50,275 nucleotides of DNA from Pseudomonas sp. 7P_10.2_Bac1. GTDB lineage: Bacteria > Pseudomonadota > Gammaproteobacteria > Pseudomonadales > Pseudomonadaceae. The DNA lies in the NCBI RefSeq assembly GCF_025465935.1, contig NZ_JANLNV010000091.1:1-50275 (forward strand), in the 5' to 3' direction. Shown here piece after piece: positions 43,422 through 50,275 of this stretch. Every line of letters begins with the position of its first letter. Position 1 is the stretch's first letter. A model generated the notes under the pieces. The model was not told where the DNA came from. It made no database searches and saw only the letters and a program-made list of their open reading frames with translations. The position numbers were made by a program, and so were the translations under genes.

Positions 43422-44035
43422 AACCCCCTCACTTCAGCGCGATTAAGCGCCAACCACTGCAGGGCAATAATGCTCGCCGCGTTAGAAATACGTCCATCGC
43501 GTACTGCTTGAAGCGCATCTTCATACGCCCATTTAGTGACTCGAATATCTTCGGCTTCTTCGTCCAGGCCGTGGATACCGCCTGCGTCAGAGCTGTCGCA
43601 GCGCCCCAGGAACACATGCACGAACTCGGTGCTGCCACCGGGTGACGGGAAATAGCGGGTAATCGGCCACAACGCCGAGAACGTCAGCCCGGCCTCTTCT
43701 TCGCCTTCGCGGCGGGCAATGTCTTCAGGGTCATCTTCGCCTTCTTTGTCGATCAGACCGGCCACCAGTTCGATCAACCACGGGTTTTCGATCTTACCCA
43801 TGGCGCCGACGCGAAATTGCTCAATCAGCACCACCTCGTCGCGCTGCGGGTCATAGGGCAACACGCATACCGCATCATGACGTACAAACACTTCACGACT
43901 GATCTCACGGCTCATGCCACCGTCAAACAGCTCATGGCGCAGGAAGACCCGGTCCAGTTTGTAAAAACCCTGATAGCCGTTCTCGCGCTTTACGATCTCG
44001 ACAGCGCTGGGCGTGGCCTTGGTGATATCAGTCAT
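43412..44035 (-). CDS. nudF: ADP-ribose pyrophosphatase NudF
   Basis: A Nudix hydrolase (207 residues) that splits ADP-ribose into AMP and ribose 5-phosphate. The Nudix box is AGLIDKEGEDDPEDIARRE followed by GEEEAGL. It is preceded by VLIEQFRVGAM, typical of the family. I start it at the ATG at 44035 (MTDITKATPSAVEIV); a longer in-frame stretch upstream is poor in conserved sequence. It is the first gene of the nudF-DUF1249-cpdA-yqiA-parE cluster. Confidence 0.93.
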   Translation of the reverse strand: MTDITKATPSAVEIVKRENGYQGFYKLDRVFLRHELFDGGMSREISREVFVRHDAVCVLPYDPQRDEVVLIEQFRVGAMGKIENPWLIELVAGLIDKEGEDDPEDIARREGEEEAGLTFSALWPITRYFPSPGGSTEFVHVFLGRCDSSDAGGIHGLDEEAEDIRVTKWAYEDALQAVRDGRISNAASIIALQWLALNRAEVRGLWL

Positions 44036-44258
44036 GTAAAACCTCTTGCTGGCAGATTCACACCGGGGTGGCCCCCACGGCATCGCGCATCCTAACGCGC
44101 CTGTGGTTCTGGATGCAGCCCCTTTTATAACGTGGGGATAGACGGATTGCCTGCAAACCAACTCTAATTGGCACCTTAAAGCTTAGCGGCGAACTGACGC
44201 CCGCGTTGGCAGTCGAACGAGCCTACGTTCACCTTTCTTTCGTTGATGAAGGACGACC

Positions 44259-44996
44259 ATGTCACTGTTAAAACTGGCTTCCCTGACTTGCATCGCCCTG
44301 GCGCTGGGTGCTTGCCAGAGTGTTTTCCAACCCAAGCCGTTGGCGTTTACTCCCGATGCCTCCGAACAGGTCAAAGCCGGCTGCAAAGGGGATGACTGCC
44401 CGCTGGTCAACATTGAAACCGTTCACTTTGCGGCCGACCCGAAGCTGGACGCCCTGATCGAACAAAGTCTGCTGAAAATGACCGTCAACTCGCCCGACGA
44501 CAAGCTCGCGCCGTCGCTGAGTGCCTACCGTGAGCAGTTCTTGCGTAACGCCGACACCCGCAACAGCATGTACTTGCAGGCCAAGGTACGTGAGCAGCAT
44601 GACGACTTGGTGATCATTGAACTGATCAGCTACCTGGACACCGGCGGCGCACACGGCATGCCGGGACGTGGCTTCATCAACTGGTCACGCAAGGACCAGA
44701 AAGCAGTGACCCTGCAGGACATGCTCCTCCCGGGCCAGGAGAACGCCTTCTGGGGTGCGGCCAAAGTGGCGCACAACAGCTGGTTGATCAACTCACACCT
44801 TGGCAACGACCCGCAATTTGTCAAAGACTGGCCATTCCAGAAAACCCCGAATGTGGCGCTGCTCAAAGACAAAGTTGTGCTCAAGTACGACGTGTACAGC
44901 ATTGCACCGTACTCTGAAGGCAACGTTGAACTGAGCATCCCTTATTCGCGCTTGAACGGGATTATCAAGCCGGAGTGGTTGCCGGGCCGCGGCTAA
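44259..44996 (+). CDS. DUF3298-family lipoprotein (RsiV-like fold)
   Basis: 245 residues with a lipoprotein signal (LALGACQS, Cys at about 19). The rest resembles DUF3298/RsiV-type domains: LDTGGAHGMPGRGFINWSRK, with the GGAHG turn, then VTLQDMLLPG and a C-terminal segment VLKYDVYSIAPYSEGNVELS. The role in Pseudomonas is unknown. AAGGA lies upstream of the ATG. It reads divergently from nudF. Confidence 0.8.
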   Translation: MSLLKLASLTCIALALGACQSVFQPKPLAFTPDASEQVKAGCKGDDCPLVNIETVHFAADPKLDALIEQSLLKMTVNSPDDKLAPSLSAYREQFLRNADTRNSMYLQAKVREQHDDLVIIELISYLDTGGAHGMPGRGFINWSRKDQKAVTLQDMLLPGQENAFWGAAKVAHNSWLINSHLGNDPQFVKDWPFQKTPNVALLKDKVVLKYDVYSIAPYSEGNVELSIPYSRLNGIIKPEWLPGRG

Positions 44997-45006
44997 CCTC
45001 AAACGT

Positions 45007-45073
45007 CTGTAGGAGCGAGCTTGCCTCGCGATCTTTTAAAAAGATCAAAAGATCGCAAGGCAAGCTCCTACAG
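45007..45073. repeat. REP element between DUF3298 gene and cytX
   Basis: CTGTAGGAGCGAGCTTGCCT, then CGCGATCTTTT, AAAAGATCGCAAGGCAAGC and TCCTACAG. A nearly complete inverted pair between two convergent genes. Confidence 0.9.
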
Positions 45074-45084
45074 TGGGTTGTGAG

Positions 45085-46350
45085 TCAGGCTTTTCGGCCC
45101 AACATCCACATCAGCAGCCCGGCCAGCAACAATGCCGGCAAGGTTGCGCCGACATCCGGGTAGAAGTTGGCCAGCAGGTGATACGTCGCCACTCCGCCCA
45201 ACCAGGCCAGCAAGGTCGGCCAGCGCAGCAGGCCCGGCGTTACGTCGGCGCTGCGTTTACGCACAATGAAGTGGTCCACCAGCACCACGCCGAACAACGG
45301 CGCAAATACCGAGCCTATCAACAGCAAGAAGTTCTGGTACTGCGCCAGCGGCGCCAGCAAGGCGATCAAGGTGCAGATGATGCCAATCACCAATGCCAGA
45401 TGCTCAACCTTCAAGCGCAGCAAAAACCCGCTGGAGACCGCTGCCGAATGAATATCGGCGAAGGCGTTTTCAGATTCGTCGAGCAGGATCAGCAGCAACG
45501 GAATCCCCAGCCCCGCACCTGCCAGCGCCAACAGCAGCGCATTGACCTCGCCGTTCGGCGCGAATGCCAAGGTGTAGGCCACGCCCAGGCTCATCAACCA
45601 GAAGTTACCGATCAAAAAGCCCAGCGCTGTAGCGCCGAATACGCTTTTGGCGCGTTTGCCGAAACGAGAATAGTCAGCGATCAATGGCAGCCACGACAGC
45701 GGCATGGCGATGGCGATGTCAAAACCCACCGCGAAAGGCATCGATCCGTCGCCTTTCTGCGCCCATAACGCTGGCAAGTCAGCCTTGGCAAACAGGTTCC
45801 AGGTGAGCCACAGACATGCTGCCAACAGCAGCCAAATGCCCCATTTGCGCAAGATCTTGCGCACAAACGCCAGCGGCCCGCTGACCGCGAGCAACGTGGC
45901 CAAAGCGCCGAAGACCAGTGTCCAGAGCACGGGATTGCTCCACGCGCTGCCTTCGCTGAACGCGCGGGCACCCAGCAGGCTGGCAGCGTCACGCATGACG
46001 ATAATTTCGAACGCCCCCCAACCAATCAGCTGCAATACGTTGAGCAGCGCGGGCAGCATGGCGCCACGACTGCCCAGGCTCAGGCTTAAAGCAGCCATGG
46101 AAGACAGCCCCGTATCGCTGCCAATCACCCCGACCGAGGCCAATAACGCCACGCCAACCAGCGTGCCGAGAAAAATCGCCAGCAACCCACCCGACAGGCC
46201 CAGCCCCGGCGCCAGCAAGGCACCGGTCTGCAACACCATCAGCCCCACGCCTAGGGAGAACCACAGGGAGAACAGATCGCGGGCCCCGAAGACGCGCTTT
46301 TCGAGGGGTATCGCTTTACCAGGGGAATAGCTATCAGTCTGTATGTTCAA
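45085..46350 (-). CDS. cytX: Hydroxymethylpyrimidine (thiamine precursor) permease CytX
   Basis: An NCS1-family permease (about 421 residues, roughly twelve membrane segments). CytX proteins are thought to import hydroxymethylpyrimidine for thiamine synthesis, and this gene sits directly downstream of thiC on the same strand, behind the TPP riboswitch. Family features: GARDLFSLWFSLGVGLMVLQ and WLPLIADYSRFGKRAKS. The start is uncertain: I favour the TTG at 46350 (MNIQTDSYSP), which aligns with relatives; an upstream TTG at 46383 is also open. The ribosome-binding site is weak. Confidence 0.85.
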   Translation of the reverse strand: MNIQTDSYSPGKAIPLEKRVFGARDLFSLWFSLGVGLMVLQTGALLAPGLGLSGGLLAIFLGTLVGVALLASVGVIGSDTGLSSMAALSLSLGSRGAMLPALLNVLQLIGWGAFEIIVMRDAASLLGARAFSEGSAWSNPVLWTLVFGALATLLAVSGPLAFVRKILRKWGIWLLLAACLWLTWNLFAKADLPALWAQKGDGSMPFAVGFDIAIAMPLSWLPLIADYSRFGKRAKSVFGATALGFLIGNFWLMSLGVAYTLAFAPNGEVNALLLALAGAGLGIPLLLILLDESENAFADIHSAAVSSGFLLRLKVEHLALVIGIICTLIALLAPLAQYQNFLLLIGSVFAPLFGVVLVDHFIVRKRSADVTPGLLRWPTLLAWLGGVATYHLLANFYPDVGATLPALLLAGLLMWMLGRKA

Positions 46351-46387
46351 AGATGCAGTCTCGAAAAGAGTGGTTAGCCACAAGCCA

Positions 46388-46437
46388 CAAGCGGCAAGAA
46401 GAAGCGGGACCTGCTTTGGCTTCTAACTTGCCGCTTG
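46388..46437. repeat. CTTGCCGCTT-type dyad between thiC and cytX
   Basis: CAAGCGGCAAG (46388-46398) pairs with CTTGCCGCTTG (46427-46437) and an inner AGAAGC/GCTTCT pair extends the stem. A related dyad lies upstream of the thiC riboswitch, so the two copies bracket thiC. It may act as an intercistronic stem-loop. Confidence 0.7.
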
Positions 46438-46454
46438 CAGCTAAAAGCCTGTCG

Positions 46455-48344
46455 CTAGACTTTTTTATACAACTGGCTGCCTTCCTGCTTGAAGCGCTCG
46501 GCCTGTTCCGCCAGGCCTTTGGCCACGTCGACGTCAACCGCTTCAATGCGCTGGTTGGCGGCGTAGATACGCACTTCCTGGGTGATTTTCATCGAGCAGA
46601 ATTTCGGCCCGCACATGGAGCAGAAGTGCGCGACCTTGGCCGAGTCTTTGGGCAGGGTTTCGTCGTGGTAGGAACGCGCGGTGTCCGGGTCCAGACCCAG
46701 GTTGAACTGGTCTTCCCAACGGAACTCGAAACGCGCCTTGCTCAAGGCGTTGTCGCGGATTTGCGCTCCGGGGTGGCCTTTGGCCAAGTCGGCAGCATGG
46801 GCGGCGATTTTGTAGGTGATGATCCCGGTCTTCACGTCATCCTTGTTCGGCAAACCCAGGTGTTCCTTGGGCGTTACGTAGCAAAGCATGGCGCACCCGA
46901 ACCAGCCGATCATGGCCGCGCCAATGCCCGAGGTGATGTGGTCGTAGCCCGGCGCAATGTCGGTGGTCAGCGGGCCGAGGGTGTAAAACGGCGCCTCGTC
47001 GCAGCACTCCAGCTGCTTGTCCATGTTCTCTTTGATCAACTGCATCGGCACGTGGCCAGGGCCTTCGATCATGCACTGCACATCGTGCTTCCAGGCGATT
47101 TTGGTCAATTCGCCGAGGGTTTCCAGTTCACCAAACTGCGCCGCGTCGTTGGCGTCGGCAATCGAGCCCGGACGCAGGCCGTCGCCCAGCGAGAAGCTGA
47201 CGTCGTAGGCCTTCATGATTTCGCAAATTTCGTCGAAATGGGTGTAGAGGAAGTTCTCTTTGTGATGCGCCAGGCACCACTTGGCCATGATCGAGCCACC
47301 GCGCGACACAATGCCGGTCACGCGTTTGGCGGTCAGTGGTACGTAGCGCAGCAAGACGCCGGCGTGGATGGTGAAGTAGTCCACGCCCTGCTCTGCCTGC
47401 TCGATCAGGGTGTCGCGGAACAATTCCCAGGTCAGGTCTTCGGCCACGCCGTTGACCTTTTCCAGCGCCTGGTAAATCGGCACGGTGCCGATGGGCACTG
47501 GCGAGTTACGGATGATCCACTCGCGGGTTTCGTGAATGTGTTTGCCGGTGGACAAGTCCATGACCGTGTCCGAACCCCAGCGAATACCCCAGGTCAGCTT
47601 GGCCACTTCTTCTTCAATGGAGGAGCCCAGCGCGCTGTTGCCGATGTTGCCGTTGATCTTCACCAGGAAGTTACGGCCAATGATCATCGGCTCCAGCTCA
47701 ACGTGGTTGATGTTGGCCGGGATGATTGCGCGGCCCCGGGCGATTTCTTCGCGCACGAACTCCGGGGTGATTTCTTTCGGGATGTTGGCGCCGAAGCTGT
47801 GACCGGCGTGTTGCTGGTCCAGCAGGCCCGCGGCACGCGCCTCTTGCAGCTTCATGTTTTCGCGGATGGCAACGTATTCCATCTCGGCGGTGATGATGCC
47901 CTGGCGCGCGTAGTGCATCTGGGTCACGTTGGCCCCGGCCTTGGCGCGACGCGGATTCTTCACATGGGCGAAGCGCAGTTTGGTCAGCTCCGGGTCTTCA
48001 AGGCGCATTTGGCCGAAGTTGGAGCTCAAGCCCGACAGGCGCTCGGTGTCGCCACGGTCGTTGATCCAGGCCGAACGCACATCGCCCAGCCCTTTGCGCA
48101 CGTCAATCTGCACGGATGGGTCGGTATAAGGGCCGGAGGTGTCGTAGATCAATACCGGGGCGTTGATTTCACCGCCAAAATCGGTCGGCGTGACATCGAG
48201 ACTGACTTCACGCATCGGCACCAGAATGTCCGGGCGCGAACCCTGTACGTAAACTTTTTGCGAGCGGGTAAACGGCTTGACCGACTGCTCATCGACCTTG
48301 GCCGAATCACTGAGATTGATCGCGTTTTTTAGTGTTGTACTCAT
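46455..48344 (-). CDS. thiC: Phosphomethylpyrimidine synthase ThiC
   Basis: A radical-SAM enzyme that rearranges aminoimidazole ribotide into hydroxymethylpyrimidine phosphate for thiamine. 629 residues, normal. The cluster-binding C-x2-C-x4-C motif is CSMCGPKFC near residues 573-582. Other signatures: NVTQMHYARQGIITAEMEY and MCYVTPKEHLGLPN. The start is the ATG at 48344 (MSTTLKNAINLS); the open frame continues upstream into the leader without conservation. A TPP riboswitch and a terminator precede it. Confidence 0.97.
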   Translation of the reverse strand: MSTTLKNAINLSDSAKVDEQSVKPFTRSQKVYVQGSRPDILVPMREVSLDVTPTDFGGEINAPVLIYDTSGPYTDPSVQIDVRKGLGDVRSAWINDRGDTERLSGLSSNFGQMRLEDPELTKLRFAHVKNPRRAKAGANVTQMHYARQGIITAEMEYVAIRENMKLQEARAAGLLDQQHAGHSFGANIPKEITPEFVREEIARGRAIIPANINHVELEPMIIGRNFLVKINGNIGNSALGSSIEEEVAKLTWGIRWGSDTVMDLSTGKHIHETREWIIRNSPVPIGTVPIYQALEKVNGVAEDLTWELFRDTLIEQAEQGVDYFTIHAGVLLRYVPLTAKRVTGIVSRGGSIMAKWCLAHHKENFLYTHFDEICEIMKAYDVSFSLGDGLRPGSIADANDAAQFGELETLGELTKIAWKHDVQCMIEGPGHVPMQLIKENMDKQLECCDEAPFYTLGPLTTDIAPGYDHITSGIGAAMIGWFGCAMLCYVTPKEHLGLPNKDDVKTGIITYKIAAHAADLAKGHPGAQIRDNALSKARFEFRWEDQFNLGLDPDTARSYHDETLPKDSAKVAHFCSMCGPKFCSMKITQEVRIYAANQRIEAVDVDVAKGLAEQAERFKQEGSQLYKKV

Positions 48345-48392
48345 CACGGCTCTCCAGACTGCATCCAGGTGGATTGTCGGAGGGAGAACCTG

Positions 48393-48427
48393 AAAAAAGC
48401 ACGGACGCACCCAAGGACTGGGTGCTG
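48393..48427 (-). terminator. Conditional terminator of the thiC TPP riboswitch
   Basis: On the minus strand AGCAC (48422-48426) pairs with GTGCT (48398-48402), with inner CCCA/TGGG pairs, and is followed by TTTTT. The upstream TTGAGTG can pair with CACTCAG, which overlaps the 5' arm, so a competing antiterminator is possible. It lies 49 bases before the thiC ATG. Confidence 0.6.
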
Positions 48428-48510
48428 AGTGGCGACCTCGAACGATTGATCATTTTTTGAACAATCGATCCCGGACGGCACTCAAGAGGACTCGCCGGGA
48501 GACGAGAAAT

Positions 48511-48601
48511 CTTGTTCCCTACGCAGGCGCTAACCTGATCAGGTTCAACGGGATCCGAAATTATTCGATCTCAGCCTCATATCAAGGCACCCCGACAAGA
48601 A
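48511..48601 (-). promoter_or_regulatory. TPP riboswitch (THI element) of thiC
   Basis: On the minus strand the aptamer reads TCGGGGTGCC, then GGCTGAGATCG, GGATCCCGTTGAACCTGATC, AGGTTAGCGCCTGCGTAGGG and AAC. It contains the pyrimidine-sensor CTGAGA and the pyrophosphate-sensor GAACCTGATC, with the closing stem CTTGT/ACAAG. Binding of thiamine diphosphate should switch off thiC and, if co-transcribed, cytX. A TATATT at 48608-48613 is a possible -10. Confidence 0.95.
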
Positions 48602-48618
48602 CACGGCCAATATATGTC

Positions 48619-48697
48619 AGCGGCAAGCTTTTAGCTACACGCGGGAAGATTTTGGTGTGGATCTGACTTGCCGCTTATAGCTTGCAACTTGCGGCTG
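48619..48697. repeat. CTTGCCGCTT-type dyad upstream of the thiC riboswitch
   Basis: AGCGGCAAG (48619-48627) is inverted at 48667-48675 (CTTGCCGCT), followed by GCTTGCAACTTGCGGCT. It has the same core as the dyad at 46388-46437. It lies between thiC and tolC; no gene in 48602-48799. Confidence 0.6.
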
Positions 48698-48799
48698 CTC
48701 TCTGCACCCAAAGCTACTACACTCGCTACGTCTTGCAAGAACGAGAGCCAGAACACGGCCTCGCTAATCAATTTCGCACTATTGAACTAGGGATCGCTC

Positions 48800-50236
48800 A
48801 TGCTGCGCAAACTCACGCTGGCTATCGCCGTGTCTTGGGCGACCAACGCTTTGGCTGTGGACTCGCCCGCTCCTTTATCCAGCCAGAACGGCTTGGTCAG
48901 TGTTTACCAGGAAGCTGTCGACAATAACGCCGATCTCGCGGCAGCACGTGCCAGCTACTCGGCACAAAAGGAAGTTGTACCCCAGGCCCGCGCCGGCTTG
49001 CTGCCTAATCTGTCGGGCGGCGCCGAGTCGAGTAATGTGCGCACCTCCATCGACAGGCCGTCGATGACCACCAACCGCAGCGCGGTGGTGTACCAGGCCA
49101 CATTGGCCCAGCCGCTGTTCCGCATTGACCGCTGGTTCCAGCTCAAGGCCGCCGAGTCGATCAATGAACAGGCTGCGCTGCAACTCTCGGCCACTGAACA
49201 AAACCTGATTCTACAAAGCGCCAATGCTTACTTCTCGGTGTTGCGTGCCCAGGACACCCTGGCCGCGACCAAGGCCGAAGAAGCAGCGTTCAAGCGTCAA
49301 CTGGACCAGTCCCGCGAGCGTTTTGATGTGGGTCTGTCGGACAAGACTGACGTGCTTCAATCCCAGGCCAGCTACGACACTGCGCGGGCGAACCGCATGC
49401 TTGCCAAGCGCCAGGTCGAAGACGCCTTTGAAGCGCTGGTCACGCTGACCAACCGCCAGTACAACGCCATTGAGGGCATGCGCCACAGCCTGCCGATTTT
49501 GCCGCCGACGCCGAACGACGCCAAAGCCTGGGTCGACACCGCCGCGCAGCAGAACCTTAACTTGTTGGCCAGTAACTACGCGGTGGACGCCGCGCAAGAC
49601 ACCCTCAAGCAGCGCAAGGCCGGCCATGCACCGACAGTAGACGCCGTGGCGCAATACAAATCCGGTGACAACGACGCATTCGGCCTGACCAACCCGAACG
49701 CCCTGAACCAGCGCTACGGTGGCCCGGTCAACCAGACCAGCATCGGCATTCAGTTGAATATCCCGATCTACAGCGGCGGCCTGACCAGCTCACAGGTGCG
49801 CGAGTCGTATTCACGACTGGACCAGACCGAGCAACAGCGTGAGCAACTGCGCCGCCAAGTGGTAGAAAACACCCGCAACCTGCACCGCGCGGTGAATACC
49901 GATGTCGAGCAAGTCAAAGCACGCAAGCAGTCGATCATCTCGAACCAGAGCGCCCTGGAAGCCACGGAAATCGGTTATCAGGTGGGAACACGCAACATCG
50001 TTGACGTGCTCGACGCCCAGCGTCAGCTGTACAACTCGGTGCGCGACTACAACAACAGCCGCTATGACTACATCCTCGACAACCTGCGCCTTAAACAGGC
50101 GGCGGGCACCTTGAACCCAGGCGATCTGGATGCGTTGTCGCGTTATCTGAAAGCCGATTACAACCCGGACAAAGACTTCCTGCCGCCAGACCTGGCCCAG
50201 GAAGCTGCTGCCAACATTCGTAACGCCGGTAAGTAA
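48800..50236 (+). CDS. tolC: TolC-family outer membrane efflux channel
   Basis: 478 residues. A signal peptide (MLRKLTLAIAVSWATNALA) precedes two outer-membrane-factor repeats, each with long coiled-coil helices and a beta-barrel segment. Repeat features: LVSVYQEAVDNNADLAAARA in the first half and IGIQLNIPIYSGGLTSSQVR in the second, with EIGYQVGTRNIVDVLDAQRQ near the end, the TolC signature. It forms trimeric exit ducts for drug efflux pumps or type I secretion; its partners are not in the window. It is the homologue next to thiC in Pseudomonas (PA4974 position). It is complete, ending 39 bases before the window edge. Confidence 0.93.
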   Translation: MLRKLTLAIAVSWATNALAVDSPAPLSSQNGLVSVYQEAVDNNADLAAARASYSAQKEVVPQARAGLLPNLSGGAESSNVRTSIDRPSMTTNRSAVVYQATLAQPLFRIDRWFQLKAAESINEQAALQLSATEQNLILQSANAYFSVLRAQDTLAATKAEEAAFKRQLDQSRERFDVGLSDKTDVLQSQASYDTARANRMLAKRQVEDAFEALVTLTNRQYNAIEGMRHSLPILPPTPNDAKAWVDTAAQQNLNLLASNYAVDAAQDTLKQRKAGHAPTVDAVAQYKSGDNDAFGLTNPNALNQRYGGPVNQTSIGIQLNIPIYSGGLTSSQVRESYSRLDQTEQQREQLRRQVVENTRNLHRAVNTDVEQVKARKQSIISNQSALEATEIGYQVGTRNIVDVLDAQRQLYNSVRDYNNSRYDYILDNLRLKQAAGTLNPGDLDALSRYLKADYNPDKDFLPPDLAQEAAANIRNAGK

Positions 50237-50242
50237 AAAACT

Positions 50243-50275
50243 CTGTAGGAGCGGGGGTGGGCGGGGCGGCTTTGT
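50243..50275. repeat. Truncated or degraded REP arm at the window end
   Basis: CTGTAGGAGCG matches the REP outer arm, but then the sequence becomes GGGGTGGGCGGGGCGGC, unlike the other copies. A repeat at the very end suggests that the assembly broke here. Confidence 0.6.

Noticed and set aside
44036..44258. A second TPP-like riboswitch (ACCGGGGTGGCCC) between nudF and the DUF3298 gene
   Set aside because: It lacks the CTGAGA and GAACCTGATC sensor elements and a closing stem; the resemblance is a short GC-rich match.
48457..48666. A 69-codon plus-strand frame
   Set aside because: It overlaps the TPP riboswitch on the opposite strand and reads the conserved aptamer backwards; not a gene.

Overview
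The window looks like a piece of a Pseudomonas chromosome, most likely from the P. fluorescens/P. putida side of the genus. GC content is high, codon use is even, and gene order closely follows the block known from P. aeruginosa: rlmB-rnr-tRNA-Leu-purA-hisZ-hflCK-hflX-hfq-miaA-mutL-amiB-tsaE-nnrD-queG-orn-rsgA-motBA-rhdA-psd-serB-parC-parE-yqiA-cpdA-nudF-thiC-tolC. Most of it is core housekeeping sequence. There is no prophage, transposase, CRISPR array or rRNA. Both ends carry odd low-complexity or REP sequence, so the window may be a whole contig broken at repeats.

Layout. 1-3.6 kb: RNA metabolism (rlmB, rnr). 3.8-4.3 kb: two near-identical tRNA-Leu(CAG) units, each with its own promoter and terminator. 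4.4-7.0 kb: a ferric-iron ABC importer (hitAB) with a Fur-box-like site and no ATPase gene nearby. 7.0-7.9 kb: an accessory cassette holding a small DUF3077 gene and a predicted structured RNA, bracketed by two direct copies of a mobile-type repeat. 7.9-9.8 kb: a chemoreceptor. 10-12.5 kb: purA and hisZ. 12.8-22.3 kb: a long leftward run (hflC, hflK, hflX, hfq, miaA, mutL, amiB, tsaE, nnrD) with many 1-13 nt overlaps. 22.3-26 kb: queG, a TRIC-type channel, orn and rsgA. 26-27.9 kb: the stator genes motB and motA behind a very good sigma-28 promoter. 28-34.3 kb: an HDOD protein, rhodanese, psd, serB and a membrane protein with a cyclase-like C-terminus. 34.7-44.0 kb: a PqiC-like lipoprotein, then a leftward cluster nudF-DUF1249-cpdA-yqiA-parE-esterase-retropepsin-parC. 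44.3-50.2 kb: a DUF3298 lipoprotein, cytX and thiC behind a TPP riboswitch, and a TolC-family protein.

Three short-repeat families fill the gaps between genes: classical REP hairpins (GTAGGAGCGAGC...), elements with CCTCACCC...GGGTGAGG terminal inverted repeats, and a CTTGCCGCTT-type dyad. One terminal-inverted-repeat element has run into the 3' end of motB and supplies the last codons of MotB; another contains three tandem ~90-bp units.

The best candidate for something undescribed is the 7.24-7.42 kb leader of the DUF3077 gene. It folds by eye into a hairpin plus a three-way junction with a 12-bp closing stem, overlaps a 35-codon reading frame, and sits inside the repeat-bracketed cassette.
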